DNA of 64,000 nt from Doris montereyensis (GCA_037039925.1 JAXRKP010000484.1:12501-76500); one strand, 5' to 3'; positions 48,606 to 60,997 are shown, numbered from the stretch's first letter. The notes: generated by a model not told the origin, from the letters alone. Translations and numbers: made by a program.

Positions 48606-51098
48606 CCCTTTGAGAGCAGATTTTTTCCAAAAAAATTGTGAAATTTCAGCTCATCAAAAAACGTGAGAAACGTTATGATTAAAAACGGCCTCTGGTACAA
48701 TCTATTTACATAGATATACCCAAGTGTTTGATATCAAAATGAAGATAAATGATGGGTGAATGAATTTGTATGTATAAAAGTCCAACTGATAAGAGATTGT
48801 AGATGAGAGAAAGAGAGAAATGAGGGGGGAAAGTGAAAAATTTTATATTTTCAGACATTTTACTTACATAACTTGGCACAACTGATCAGGTAAATTCATA
48901 ATCCAAGCAGATAATCTTGAAAATCCTGTTTATTATTATTCACAAAGTTGTTTTGAACAAATAAAAAGTCCCGAAGCTCACTAAAATACACAAAAAATTA
49001 CTCAAATGGTAAAAATGTTGCAAGTAGTAGTGCCTACAGATTTAGGCAATTTATAAAATGAAAATTTCAATCTTTCAACACCTCCCTCTCCCACTGCTAT
49101 CTTACACTATGTACAACTACAACTGTATCAATTTTGTTGATCAGTTCCCAGTTTGAAAAGGGTGGGGCTCTTTGTGCCACATCTTGAAGCACTCTTTTGG
49201 GTGAAGATGGGGCTGGTTGGGGCAGTCAGGGCAGATGAAATGTGTACGAGCAGGCTTTTGTGGAGTACTGCACACTTGGCACCGTCTGTCCTGTTTGACA
49301 TATTCTATTAAACGATTGGCCCCTTGTAGTCTAAGAAGAGCTTCTTTCTTTGGGTCCTCTGGAATGATGGTGGCCGACCAGGAGGCTTCCAATTTTCTTT
49401 TGACCATATTCCTCTCCTCATCACAAAGGAATGATGGTGGCAGGCTTCGGTCCAGTGAAACAGGCTTGATGATCAAATCCATAATTTGAATTTTTTCTTG
49501 ATCACAGCTCATGCTGGTTTGTGAATCGCATCAGGTTTTTCTTTTTCCTCCGACTCATCACATTCTCAAACGGGTTGAGACAATGATATGAGCATTTGTG
49601 CAGGCTGAATTTTGTTGTCCTTTTCAGTACTATCCAGTGAAACAGTTTCTTCCACCAACGTTCCAGTTAAAAATGCTCTGAACAGGTAGTCAAGATTCTG
49701 TCGTGTAATACCTATCAGCAAACATGTGATAGCCAATACTCAGTAACCTGTGGAATACCTGCACAGCATGTCCTCCCTGTTCATCAGTTGAGATCGTGAT
49801 GACATTCTCCATGCTGGTGTTGTAGAAATGTCCGGTTGAACTGTTCACCAGACCGGCTTTGATATGAGACTTCTTTTTGAGGGTTGAACTGCTTGTACAT
49901 CCATCTGCCTTTGAAGCCCACAATCATCTCATCAATGGAAACATTTTGGAAAGGTATAAAGGCATTGTTGAACATATCCAGAAGTTTGTTTATAAATGGC
50001 TCATTTTTTTGCTTTTCAGCATTGTCTTCTCCGCAATGTAACATTGAAGAGCTACAAGAAACTCATTTTGAAAAAATATCAGAGTAGAATGGGAGTTCAA
50101 AAACAATGTGCTTAGAGAAATACTACAAGAGCTGGATTCTCTGGCTATGGTGATTGCTGGAACTTCAGCATATGATATTTTGATATTGGTTTCCAGTTGG
50201 AAAGACCGCCTAGAAAGAGGTGTTCCACCATTGGTCATTGAAGAAATTAACGTGTGGAATACCTGCACAGCATGTCCTCCCTGTTCATCAGTGGTGAGAT
50301 CGTATGACGTAATTTATAGCATCCTGAATAAGGAGATCGAAGGCATTACTTCATCATCAAACAGCAGCCTAAAACAGTCGCATTTGACAAGATGAGTTTT
50401 CTGATACTAGATCACCATTTATTCCATGGTGATTGATCACCATATGATATTTTGATATTGGTTTCCAGTTCCTGAAAATCTAGAAATGTGTTGTTGGAAA
50501 TTTCTTGTTGATTCCAGAGTTTTTTCCGATCATCATTGTCATTAGTGACATTAGTGACATTAACTCTAGGCCTATTGAAAAGAGGGATTCTAGATCTAGA
50601 TTTATCTTCTTCACCATGATCTCCTGGAATCATCAACTCCTGTAGGCTGACGTTAAAACACAAGCCTAATGAGGAGACCACAGACACATTAGAATCATCA
50701 TCTGTGTCACTTTCACTACTTACTATCAATCTCTAGATCTAGATCTGAAGAGTCATCGTTATTATCATTCAGATTTTGAAACAAATCTAGGGCTTGCAAT
50801 AGCGCCTAGGCCTACACAGACCACTTGGACCAGCTGTTTCCATGGATGCGTAAACAACGACTTTCGCTCAAAACACTGAACAATAATAAGAAATTTAGTA
50901 AATTTGTTATAAGTTTACAGAATAACGCTTTAGAATTTCGGGACATTCAAGAACGATCACTCTAGTAGACGGAAACGACGGACAAGCAAAATAAAAAGTT
51001 TTACCAAGAAGAATCAACGAAACTCGACATTATATGTAAACAACGCACTCTGCGTCGTGCCGCACAAATAGCGATGACCGAACAACGCACTCAAAGGG
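48606..51098 (-). mobile_element. Complete piggyBac element (D) with TTAA target sites
   Basis: TTAA at 48602-48605 and 51099-51102 brackets 2493 bp. The termini are inverted repeats: left CCCTTTGAGAGC; right, read on the minus strand, CCCTTTGAGTGC (one mismatch in 12). On the minus strand the interior carries, in order, an acidic Ser/Asp N-terminal region (50729-50412), core pieces with VSIDEMIVGFKGRWMYKQFN and GYHMFADRYYTT (50044-49690), a short degraded link, and a Cys-rich finger CQVCSTPQKPARTHFICPDC ending HLHPKECFKMWH (49512-49141). The third catalytic Asp region is missing, so it is a non-autonomous, internally deleted copy. A stretch at 50108-50395 duplicates nearby sequence. Confidence 0.85.
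49141..49512 (-). pseudogene. piggyBac D C-terminal part with Cys-rich finger
   Basis: A 123-codon open frame. DLIIKPVSLDRSLPPSFLCD is followed by GANRLIEYVKQDRRCQVC, then the CxxC-(n)-CxxC-(n)-C-(n)-H finger that ends at FKMWHKEPHP. This finger closes many piggyBac transposases. It is upstream-truncated relative to a full protein because the section with the third Asp is lost. Confidence 0.8.
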
Positions 51099-51284
51099 TT
51101 AATGAACATTTTCTGTTCAGAACATTGTTTCCTTAAGAAATTATTGTTTTTATAAGTCTTTGACTTTGACTTTTTAAGATCGTGTCTTTCGAGAGATTTA
51201 AATTCCTTTTTTAGAACAAATTTGTCTTTTTTCAAAGCCTTTAATACTAAATTTTCGGCTACTTTTGGTTTATGAAACCCTCTG

Positions 51285-51650
51285 CCTACAGAAATGGAGA
51301 CCTTGGCTTAGAAGCAGGAAAACTTAGCCTTACAAGGCTTAAAAACAAACATCAGCCTTACAAGGCTTAGAAGAAACCTTTAGGGCTTAAAAAGCAACAT
51401 TAGCCTTACAAGTTTAGTAATAGAACCCTTAGCCTGCAAGGCTTAGAAACAGAACCCTTAGCCTTAATAGGGGCAGACTCAACAGTGACAGGCATAGGGA
51501 CTGGGGTTGGTGCATCAAGCTGCAGGCACAGGATGCAGGGGGTCACAGGAGGCACAGGCCTCAAGCTCAGGCACAGAGTCAGGACAGGTAGGGACTGGGG
51601 TTGGTGACCAAGCTCAGGGGTCACAGGTAGAGTCAGGTGAGACATGAGGA
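51285..51650. repeat. AGCCTTACAAGGCT and GGGACTGGGGTTGG repeat patch (unit 1)
   Basis: Several copies of TTAGCCTTACAAGGCTTAGA, whose six-base arms AGCCTT/AAGGCT are complementary. These are followed by G-rich phrases around GGCATAGGGACTGGGGTTGG. It matches the longer patch at 57890-58735. Confidence 0.8.
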
Positions 51651-51980
51651 GATCATCTGGTCCAGGAAGACAAATTAGGCCAGACGGGGGGACGTTGCCA
51701 TGGGCTCAGAACCCAGCGCTGGCCAATCAGCAGTGGACGATGGAGGCGGTGATGGTGAGCACAATGGAAGTGGCGATGGTGGGCCTGATGGAGGTGGTGA
51801 TGGTGATAATGGAAACAGTGAAGATGGGAAAAAAGGCTCTTCCATCCATGCCTGAAGGGCCGATGGGTTTTTCCCATATTCTTCAAAAGCTTAGCCCTCT
51901 TCCTCTGTGCACACAAAAACTGTCTTCGTCAATCCTCTTTGGAAATAAAAACATCCGACAGAGAAATGTCATGAAGCAGT

Positions 51981-52211
51981 TTAGGAAATCTCTGTAGGAC
52001 CCTCCATGCTGCAGAATAAAACTCCCCCAGGTCGACCGCAACAGCGTTGGTGCCCAAGCCCCTCTGGAAAGTAGAGACGGCCCAAGGCCCTAGTCACACC
52101 CATGGCCTGAAGGGCATCACTAAGGAACTCCAAATCAACTGGAGTGTTGATAAAAATCTCTGCAGCATCCCAGTCTTCCCCTTGGCGGCCTTCACAATCC
52201 GCAGAATGCAC
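51981..52211 (-). other. Unrecognised conserved peptide (unit 1)
   Basis: The minus frame includes DAAEIFINTPVDLEFLSDAL followed by QAMGV. The same peptide is read at 59299-59078 in unit 2, slightly better preserved (MGVTVTRALDVSTFQRGLGT). It ends in LLRDISLSDVFISKRI-like sequence. I know no family for it. It lies immediately downstream of piggyBac fragment B. Confidence 0.35.
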
Positions 52212-52220
52212 GGCTAGATC

Positions 52221-53065
52221 CTATTGGCCGGGTAATAGGATTTGGGGCATATTTTCAAAAACCAACCTTCCACCTAAGTAAGAAGAATTAAGAAAAAATG
52301 AATTAGAAAAGCTTTTGTCACGAGAAGCCACAACGAGATACTTATATGCTTCATCACTGTACCAGGTCATTTTGTTTTGCTCTAGCTTGAGGGTTTTCAA
52401 TTGCTTAGGCAAATATTTCCGTCGCACTCGATGGTTCCAGTGTAGTGGTGACGGTTGTGTGACAGAAATTGCAGCAGAGGCACCGACGTATAAAAACAAT
52501 CACTGAAAACATGATTGCCCTTGTCCAATGGTGACAGTAGCTTAGCAAAAACTTTGACAGCTTGGGCAGATGTTGGGTCAATGTCTGTGTGATATGATGT
52601 ATTAGCACCATAATAGGTGAACACATTGTACACATACCCAGTTGCACTGTCGCTGATGAGGCCCGAAGGTCTTGATGTGATATTTGGACGGCTTTGAGGC
52701 ATTGAATTGCTTGTGTCGCCACCGTCCCTTATATCCGATGATCATCTCATCAATTGACATTTCTTTTTGTCAGGGTAGAACGCATTTTGAAATCTAACCA
52801 TCATTGATTATAGAAATAGCCTCGATCTTCTTCTGTTGCATATGCAATGAATCCTTCCCACCCGCATGGAGCATTGTGTGATGATATATAATTTCAAAGG
52901 GTTGCGAGTCATCATCTGTCCATACCAGGATGTGTATAGCTGTCCTTTCTTTGTTGCCCAGTAGTCCTTTATACTCTTGTCTTGGATGGAGACCCATGGC
53001 AATCAGGATGGCAAAGAGTGTCAGCAAATCTGGCCGTGAAACGGGCTCCATCCAATTATACACTG
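52221..53065 (-). pseudogene. piggyBac fragment B (unit 1)
   Basis: The same family as copy A: MEPVSRPDLLTLFAILIAMG (53063 side), SIDEMII, TGYVYNVFTYYGANTSYH, then NHVFSDCFYTSVPLLQFLSH and KTLKLEQNKMTWYSDEAYKY. It stops after SRDK, so the third Asp and the finger are missing. Small insertions at about 52656 and 52766 shift the frame. It shares the changes N, S, C and Q around the second Asp with fragment C but not with copy A. B and C are therefore products of duplication, not separate insertions. Confidence 0.85.
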
Positions 53066-53895
53066 AATGCTGACGATGGGGAGTGTTTTTATATACCTCA
53101 AGAAGAGTACATTTAAAGCTTGCACTTTCAGAATGTGATCATTTGAAAATGTCTCTTCCACATGTGAAATATGTTTTAAAGGGAGGTGAATGTCATCAAC
53201 GGTCAAGTCAAGACTGGACAGTTCTTTCCCAGGTTCTCTGATGAGTTCAGGCTTGACATGCAATTAACTCGATTTGAAGACATTTTTTTTTTGTAAATTA
53301 ACCTGCATGAAGTTATGGGGTTTTCTTCTCAAACACTGGCACACACTGTTTAAATGGACATACAAATTTCAGTTAGAATAATTGTTTTGTGCTTAAGATC
53401 AAAGAATTTCTTACAAATTCTCCACTTTCTTGCATTTCCTTGCTCAGTGATGGAGTTTTTATTTGACTTTCCGCATAATTTTATAAAGAAATTGTCTTTT
53501 TTTGTTGTCACACTCCTTTTCTGGAAAATAGCAAGAATGTCATTTTGGGACAAATGTTTTTGTCATGTCATTCGTTGACACAAAAGAAAAGTAAGACACA
53601 TTGAGTGCATCCTGAAGAAGAATGTTCAACCACCTATGTCCAATCCTCTCCTTTGGGAGGAGACAATTTAAATTGGAACATAATATATATTAGGTGCCAC
53701 AAAGCGAAAATTTCATTTGGCTTGGAAGTTATTTTTTGTTTATTCTACCAAAAATAACTTGCAAACCCACGAAGAAAGCAACTTATTTCATTAAAATAAA
53801 TGACAAAGTTATTGATTTTCAAGATTTATTAAATTCATATTTTTTTAAATACACAATTTCTTTCATTTTCAAGATGCCATCACACATACAATTTT

Positions 53896-54260
53896 TTAAC
53901 TACGCTGATGGGTGCAGTAATATGACAACATCTGGTCAGCCCGATCACATCCATTCATCTCATGGTTGTAGTTGTCAATGATGATCGGTTTGACTACATG
54001 CCGTCTTCCTTCTTCACGTTCCACCCAACCAACCCGACCTTTGCTTGATACAACAACACAGGGCTTTCTAGACTTTTTGTCTTTCCAGGCAACCAATAGA
54101 ACATCTTTTCTCCATTGTAGAACCATCTTTCTTCCATGTGTTGTAGTCTCATGTTATTTTTATTTCTTGTGGGAAGTGTTGAGTGTGGCTGTGTAATTAT
54201 GACGTTGTTCTCGTAAATAATCAAGAAGTGGCATTGACGTATAATATCTGTCTGCATATA
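53896..54260 (-). pseudogene. piggyBac fragment with second and third Asp region
   Basis: The minus strand reads ADRYYTSMPLLDYLREQ (near 54230), then KDVLLVAWKDKKSRKPCVVV, VGWVEREEGRRHVVKPIIID and NYNHEMNGCDRADQMLSYY at about 53930. This is the part missing from element D and is similar to it in style, so it may be a displaced piece of the same family. Frameshifts are present around 54140-54180. Confidence 0.75.
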
Positions 54261-55390
54261 TGTAGGCACTTCAGTGAAAATTTCAAAATCAAGAAAATGA
54301 ATTGAAAGTAGCAGCAATGCATAGGGCTTGGTATTCTGATTATAAAGGTTTGTAAATTTTCCTGACATCTTTATTGGTTCAAGAGATATGAATTTTGTTA
54401 TTCTTTTTTTCGGCTTGTTTTCAGGTCGTTTTTTTTGCATTGCATTTTGTGACGCCTGCTGCCCGAGAAAGCACACGTTTCATTGTAATTTCTTTAAAAA
54501 TCACCCGATTTTCATGCACCTTCTATCAAATTGTGCGTAATTGTATGCTGATTAAGAATAACATATAACAATTTATACACTTCTTTAAAGAAAGACACAA
54601 TGCCCTTTTCTTTGATCTTAATTTTAGTTTATTCCATGCAATGAATATTGGCCAAAATAATTTCAGTCATAAATTCCTTAAAAATCAACATATTCTGACA
54701 AATAATACATCAAATTGTTTGTCATAACATTGACATGTCAAATATAAACTGTAATGCTATGCAAACATTATAAAATATAACTTATTTAAAGTATTTTTTA
54801 AGCCGTAATTCCCATTGAGAATAATTATCATTGTAAAAATGTTGGTCTTAAAATGAACACGAAAAAAATGGAACTCATTTTCATAAATCAGACTATTTAT
54901 ACTTATATATATAACAAATACACTGTACATTAGATTTAGATAAACAAAATCTTGCTCAAACTCAAACCAACATGTGCATACAAACTTGCAGTCAACAGAC
55001 GTGGAAACTCAGATTATCCCAAAGTTGTAAATTCCTTAAAATAAAATCAAGAAATATTATATTATAACAAATAATACAGCACATAAAATTGTGTGTGTTA
55101 TAACAATAACTAATGAATCTAACCTGTCAAATATAAAGTTATAAATACTTATCCTGTGTAGTATAAAATAAGAGTTTATGTTCAAGTATTTCATATGAAA
55201 AATGGAACTTATGTTGATGAATCAAACTATAATTTATCAATACCTTGTATGTGACAATGTGAGCCATTTACATAAACAAAATATTGCTCAAAACAACATC
55301 TGCATAAAAGGAACTTGCAGTAATCTTGAAATCAACAGATGTTGACTCAGATTCTCCTAGATTCCAAAATGAAAGAACAAGCTTCTTATC
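54261..55390. other. AT-rich stretch with a diverged tandem pair
   Basis: About 54665-54995 and 55025-55370 share ordered phrases: AAATTCCTTAAAA, ACAAATAATACA, TGTCAAATATAAA, AAAAATGGAACT, AAACAAAATnTTGCTCAAA, CAACAGA-GTGGAAACTCAGATT. This is a roughly 350-bp tandem duplication, old enough to have many indels. No gene. Confidence 0.6.
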
Positions 55391-55395
55391 TTTCT

Positions 55396-56415
55396 TTACA
55401 TTTTGAATCCGAGCATACACCTCCCGATTACTATAAAAAAGACCAAACTGCCTATGACAGATTCTGGTGAGGAAAGAAAAAAGTTCAATATGCTTGAAAG
55501 CAACATCACTGCAGTGAAAACTAAACTATTACTAGCATTAGTATTAAAATTAAAATCCTTTTTGGAGGAAAAGACTTTGTTAAGTTCCCTAATGAGAGAA
55601 CATCTTTTTGACTCCTCCCGTTTAGAGGCCACTTGCAGTCTCCTTTGAGAAATGACCGTTTTAGTAGCCACTTCCTCCAGATTCTTTTATGGCGTTCAGT
55701 ATGTGCCTGTCTCATGGCAAAGCTAATGAGGGATGTCCTCTGGGCACACTCCTTGGCATCAAGCCACTGAAGGGTCTTATTCATCTTTGAACGGACTTTG
55801 CCGTTCAAAAATCCAAGTGTGGCATTTGGCCCATCTCCTCCAAAGTCGATCGAGTGAACCCAGGGCTCTCTCTGACGCAGTGTTATGCGTAGGGGCAGAG
55901 CCTGCCTGATCTAACATCTCTGTTGATGGTCTGGAATATCGCCCGTCTACAAGTCTGAAAAGACAGGCTGTAAATTAGCTTTGCCTCAGGGGTTGACATT
56001 GATGACCAGTCCTGAAGTGCTGCATTTATTTGGTGGACATACTGTGGAAAGGCAGACTATGGCTTGCAACTGTTCATAAGATTCCAGTATGGACCGGTCA
56101 GGATTTTGTTGAGCAGGGCAGTGGCTAATTGTGCTGTGAACACTGTCTCCTTCGTTTTGTCCATGAAATGATTCAAAAATAACAGAGCGAAATTTCTTGC
56201 AGGTTCTTGCTGTTTGCTACTGCATAGAGCATCATCGCTAGCATGATAGAGTTCTTGTTTTGTCCTGCACAGCCGTTGCTATACAAGTGAATTTCCTCAG
56301 CTCCATCACCATCATCATAGATCTGAAGAGCCCTGTAGACAGCCGTTGAAATTTCGGATGATCCCGCTTGCTAAGTGAAACACTGACAATCTTTGCTTAC
56401 CATGACCATGTCATA
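55396..56415 (-). pseudogene. DUF7869-type gene fragment with core motif
   Basis: From the high end: CFTWQAGSSEIST at about 56380, AVYRALQIYDDGDGAEEIHL, YSNGCAGQNKNSIMLAMMLY (about 56235), then after a frame change FHGQNEGDSVHSTISH. These match the DDE-like core of the family, where a D/N-x-C-x-GQNKN motif is followed by a GHTQNEGDSVH-type motif. Downstream a lysine-rich helical segment (MRQAHTERHKRIWRKWLLKR, about 55715) is typical of C-terminal tails. Several stops are present. It may be the missing C-terminal half of the gene at 40-42 kb. Confidence 0.55.
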
Positions 56416-56420
56416 AAATG

Positions 56421-56857
56421 TTAGGTTGTAGTTGGATAACCTCCTTTTATAAAATAAAGCACTTTCATTTTCAAGGCACTGGTAGGCTCTATCTTTGATT
56501 TTGATGCAGCCAACGGTTCACAGCAGTGGAGCATTGTGGAGTGAATGGCATCAAAGCGGTTACGTCCAAACATTTCATGGTACCATGGTGTTTTCCTGTG
56601 CTTTTTCTCACTCCAATAGTCCCAGTAGTTGGGCCTCTTGTCCATTCCAATAGCCAACAGGACCGCCAAATACTGCAGGATTTCCGAGATGGTAATATTT
56701 TTCCACGAGCCGTAGACAGAGCGCTTCCTTGCAGGCGTGTTGTGGTAACTTTTATTTGAGCAAAGTGGTTGATGGATTCAACAAGCTCCTCTGTAATACC
56801 TTGAGTCAGTAAGGCACTATAGCAATCCAACGGTGTAGATGCCGATGACAAATCCAC
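56421..56857 (-). pseudogene. piggyBac N-terminal domain fragment (unit 2)
   Basis: The duplicate of 47323-47760, with IGMDKRPNYWDYWSEKKHRK, RNRFDAIHSTMLHCC and SKSKIEPTSALK. An indel near 56740 (loss after GCGTGTTG) splits the frame, which is intact at that place in unit 1. Confidence 0.75.
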
Positions 56858-57109
56858 CCTGAACTCATTAACATACTATTTGCATCATCTGAAGCTATAG
56901 TAGAAAACCCCATACTAATTGCTTTCCCACTTTTCAAAATGAAATGTCTCTCCATATAGTGTTTCTTTTGTCTGGATGTACCATCTGATGCAAAAGTAAA
57001 ATCTTCAGTTTTTTAAATTTCCTCCACTATTTGGTGTTTAGCAATATGATTACCTTCACACATCATGTTAAGAGCAGATGTGGAAGGCAATTCTTCAAAA
57101 GGAAAAAGA

Positions 57110-58735
57110 ATGGCTGAACAAATGTCTAGCAATTTGAACAATTTGAACAATTAGTGGCGGATACATTGTTGCTGCACCAAGCTCAGGGGTCACAGGTAGA
57201 GTCAGGTGAGGCTAGGGAGATTTGAACAATTAGTGGCGGATAAGAGCTTCCCATTTGAAAGCCATGTATGAATGTATGCCACACAGACAGAACAAATGTT
57301 TTTTTGAACAATTTGTTATAACGATGGTCTCTTAATGTTCAATCTTAATTCAATCTTATCTTCATTATCATCTAAACTATTTATTAAATTTAAAGTAAGA
57401 GATAAAGATTCAGATATATCTTTCAGAGAAAGGCATCTTTTCTAAGTCTTAGATAAATTCTTCTGCAAAGAAACCCGGTCCTTCTTCAACTTATTTAATT
57501 CTTCTATCAAGTTTACACTTCTGTGATTTTTTAAATTGAAATTTTCAGCTCATCAAAAAATTTTTGAACATTTCAGATTAGTCCCAAGTGTTTGATATCA
57601 AAACATTGTTTCCTTAGAAGAAATTATTGTTTTTATAAGTCTTTGACTTTTTAAAAAGATCACTTTTAATCTCAAATGGTTTTCGACAGATTTAAATTCC
57701 TTTCTAGAACAAATTTTTTGTCTTCCCAGTTTTGAAAAGCCTTTAATACTAAATTTCTTCCATTGTTGTAGTCTCATGTTATTTTTTATTTTTGTGGGAA
57801 TTGGTTTCGGTGGCATTGACGTATAATATCTGTCTGCATATATGTAGGCTACTTTTGGCCCTACAACGAAACCCTCTGCCCTCTTAATTTTAGTTTACCT
57901 TAGCCTTACAAGGCTTAGAATGGAAAACTTCAGCCTCACAAGGCTTTTACAGTTTATAAATGGCTGTTTTTTATAACAATAACTAAATCGTAAAAATATC
58001 AGAAATGGACACTTAGCCTTACAAGGCTTAGAATCGCAAACCTTAGCCTTTACAACTTACAAGACATTAGCCTTAAACAACTCCTGACGCCTAGGGGCAG
58101 AGCCTGCCTGATCTAACCGTCTACAATCTGAAAAGACAGGCTGCCTTACAAGGCTTAGAAACAGTAGAACTGTCACTCCTTAGCCTTAATAGGTAAATCA
58201 AACAAAACACTAGCTTATGGCAGACTCAACGGTGGCAGGCATAGGGACTGGGGTTGGTGCATCAAGCTCAGGCACACGTGCAGGGGTCACAGCTAGGGAG
58301 GCAGGGCAGGCTTTGACTTTTTCAAGATCATTAATCTCTTTCGTAAGAGATTTAAATTATCTTTCAGAGAACATCTTTTTGTCTTTTTTTCAAAGCCTTT
58401 AATACTGCTACTTTTGGGAAACTGGGGACCTTTGGTGAACAAACTTTTTAGCCTTACAAGGCTTAACTTGGTTTAACAAACATTAGCCTTACAAGGCTTA
58501 GAATCGAAACCTTAGCCTTACAAGGCTTAAAAAGCAAACATTAGCCCTTACAAGGTGAGCCTTACAAGGCTTAGAAACAGAACCATTAGCCTTACATAGG
58601 TAAATCAAACAAAACACTACTTGGTCCAAGGCAGGAGGGACTGGGGACAAACGTGCAGGGGTCACAGGAGGCAAGCAGGCTCAACAGTGACAGGGTAGGG
58701 ACTGGGGTGGTGCCAATGGGTCAGGTAGAGTCAGG
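57110..58735. repeat. Patchwork of short fragments from nearby sequence
   Basis: Pieces of 20-120 bases from several places are joined in a new order. One at about 57140-57240 matches the G-rich phrase of 51.6 kb. Another at 57760-57850 matches 54130-54260 with its middle deleted. A third at 58086-58145 matches 55885-55970 with its middle deleted. Between them are about ten copies of AGCCTTACAAGGCT and fragments of the 51.5-kb repeats. No open gene. Confidence 0.7.
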
Positions 58736-59406
58736 TGAGACATGAGGAGATCATCTGGTCCAGAGGAAGACAAACCAGGCCAGACGGGGTCGACGTCATG
58801 GGCTCAGAACCCAGCGCTGGCCAATCAGCAGTGGATGATGGAGGCGGTGATGGTGAGCACAATGGAAGTGGCGATGGTGGGCGTGATGGAGGTGGTGATG
58901 GTGATAATGGAAACGGTGAAGATGGGAAAAAGGCTCTCCCATCCATGCCTGAAGGGCCGATGGGTTTTTTCCCATATTCTTCAAAAGCTTAGCCCTCTTC
59001 CTCTGTGCACACAAAAACTGTCTACGTAAATCCTTTTGGAAATAAAAACATCCGACAGAGAAATGTCACGAAGCAGTTTAAGGAAATCTCTGTAGGACCC
59101 TCCATGCTGCAGAATAAAACTCCCCCAGGTCGACCGCAACAGCGTTGGTGCCCAAGCCCCTCTGGAAAGTAGAGACGTCCAAGGCCCTAGTCACAGTCAC
59201 ACCCATAGCCTGAAGGGCATCACTAAGGAACTCCAAATCAATTGGAGTGTTGATAAAAATCTCTGCAGCATCCCCAGTCTTCCCCTTGGCGGCCTTCACA
59301 ATCCGCAGAATGCGCGGCTAGATCCTATTGGCCGGGTAATAGGATTCGGGGCATATTTTCAAAAACCAACCTTCCACCTAAGTAAGAAGAATTAAGAAAA
59401 AATGAA

Positions 59407-60170
59407 TTAGAAAAGCTTTTTGTCACGAGAAGCCACAACGAGATACTTATATGCTTCATCACTGTACCAGGTCATTTTGTTTTGCTCTAGCTTGAGGGTT
59501 TTCAATTGCTTAGGCAAATATTTCCGTCGCACATCGATGTTTCCAGTGTAGTGGTGACGGTTGTGTGACAGAAATTGCAGCAGAGGCACCGACGTATAAA
59601 AACAATCACTGAAAACATGATTGCCCTTGTCCAATGGTGACAGTAGCTTCGCAAAAACTTTGACAGCTTGGGCAGATGTTGGGTCAATGTCTGTGTGATA
59701 TGATGTATTAGCACCATAATAGGTGAACACATTGTACACATACCCAGTTGCACTGTCGCGGAGGCCGAAGGTCTTGATGTGATATTTGGACGGCTTTGAG
59801 GCATTGAATTGCTTGTGTCGCCACCGTCCCTTATATCCGATGATCATCTCATCAATTGACATTTCTTTGTCAGGGTAGAACGCATTTTGAAATCTAACCA
59901 TCATTGATTATAGAAATAGCTCGATCTTCTTCTGTTGCATATGCAATGAATCCTTCCCACCCGCATGGAGCATTGTGTGATGATATATAATTTCAAAGGG
60001 TTGCCGGAGTCATCATCTGTCCATACCAGGATGTGTATAGCTGTCCTTTCTTTGTTGCCCAGTAGTCCTTTATACTCTTGTCTTGGATGGAGACCCATGG
60101 CAATCAGGATGGCAAAGAGTGTCAGCAAATCTGGCCGTGAAACGGGCTCCATCCAATTATACACTGAATG
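59407..60170 (-). pseudogene. piggyBac fragment C (unit 2)
   Basis: A 165-codon frame (59904-59407) carries MMVRFQNAFYPDKEMSIDEM and FSDCFYTSVPLLQF and ends at VASRDKKLF. The upstream part (60164-59901) has MEPVSRPDLLTLFAILIAMG in another frame. The first two catalytic aspartates are present. The third and the finger are not attached. It is better preserved than the duplicate B. Confidence 0.85.
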
Positions 60171-60997
60171 CTGACGATGGGGAGTGTTTTTATATACCTC
60201 AAGAAGAGTACATTTAAAGCTTGCACTTTCAGCATTTGATCATTTGAAAATGTCTCTTCCACATGTGAAATATGTTTTAAAGGGAGGTGAATGTCATCAA
60301 CGGTCAAGTCAAGACTCTACAGTTCTTTCCCAGGTTCTCTGATGAATTCAGGCTTGCCATGCAATTAACTCGATTTGAAGACATTTTGTTTTTGTAAATT
60401 AACCTGCATGAAGTTATGGGGTTTTCTTCTCAAACACTGGCACACACTGTTTAAATGGACATACAAATTTCAGTTAGAATACTTGTTTTGTGCTTAAGAT
60501 CAAAGAATTTCTTACAAATTCTCCACTTTCTTGCATTTCCTTGCTCAGTGATGGAGTTTTTTATTTGACTTTCCGCATAATTTTATAAAGAAATTGTCTT
60601 TTTTTGTTGTCACACTCCTTTTCTGGAAAATAGCAAGAATGTCATTTTGGGACAAATGTTTTTGTCATGTCATTCGTTGACACAAAAGAAAAGTAAGACG
60701 CATTGAGTGCATCCTGAAGAAGAATGTTCAACCACCTATGTCCAATCCTCTCCTTTTGGGAGGAGACAATTTAAATTGGAACATAATATATATAAGGTGC
60801 CCCAAGCGAAAATTTCATTTGGCTTGGAAGTTATTTTTGTTTATTCTACCAAAAATAACTTGCAAGCCCACGAAGAAAGCAACTTATTTCATTAAAATAA
60901 ATGACAAAGTTATTGATTTTTCAAGATTTATTAAATTCATATTTTTTTAAATACACAATTTCTTTCATTTTCAAGATGCCATCACACATACAATTTT

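Larger units (their letters stand above)
47165..54049. repeat. Segmental duplication, unit 1
   Basis: It matches unit 2 (56262-61157) in the same orientation. The left segments (about 47165-48600 and 56262-57600) and the right segments (51646-54049 and 58735-61157) are nearly identical by eye. The offset falls from about 9.1 kb on the left to about 7.1 kb on the right because unit 2 lacks most of piggyBac D. The right boundary is sharp: identity stops after GACCTTTGCTTGA at 54049/61151. Confidence 0.8.
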
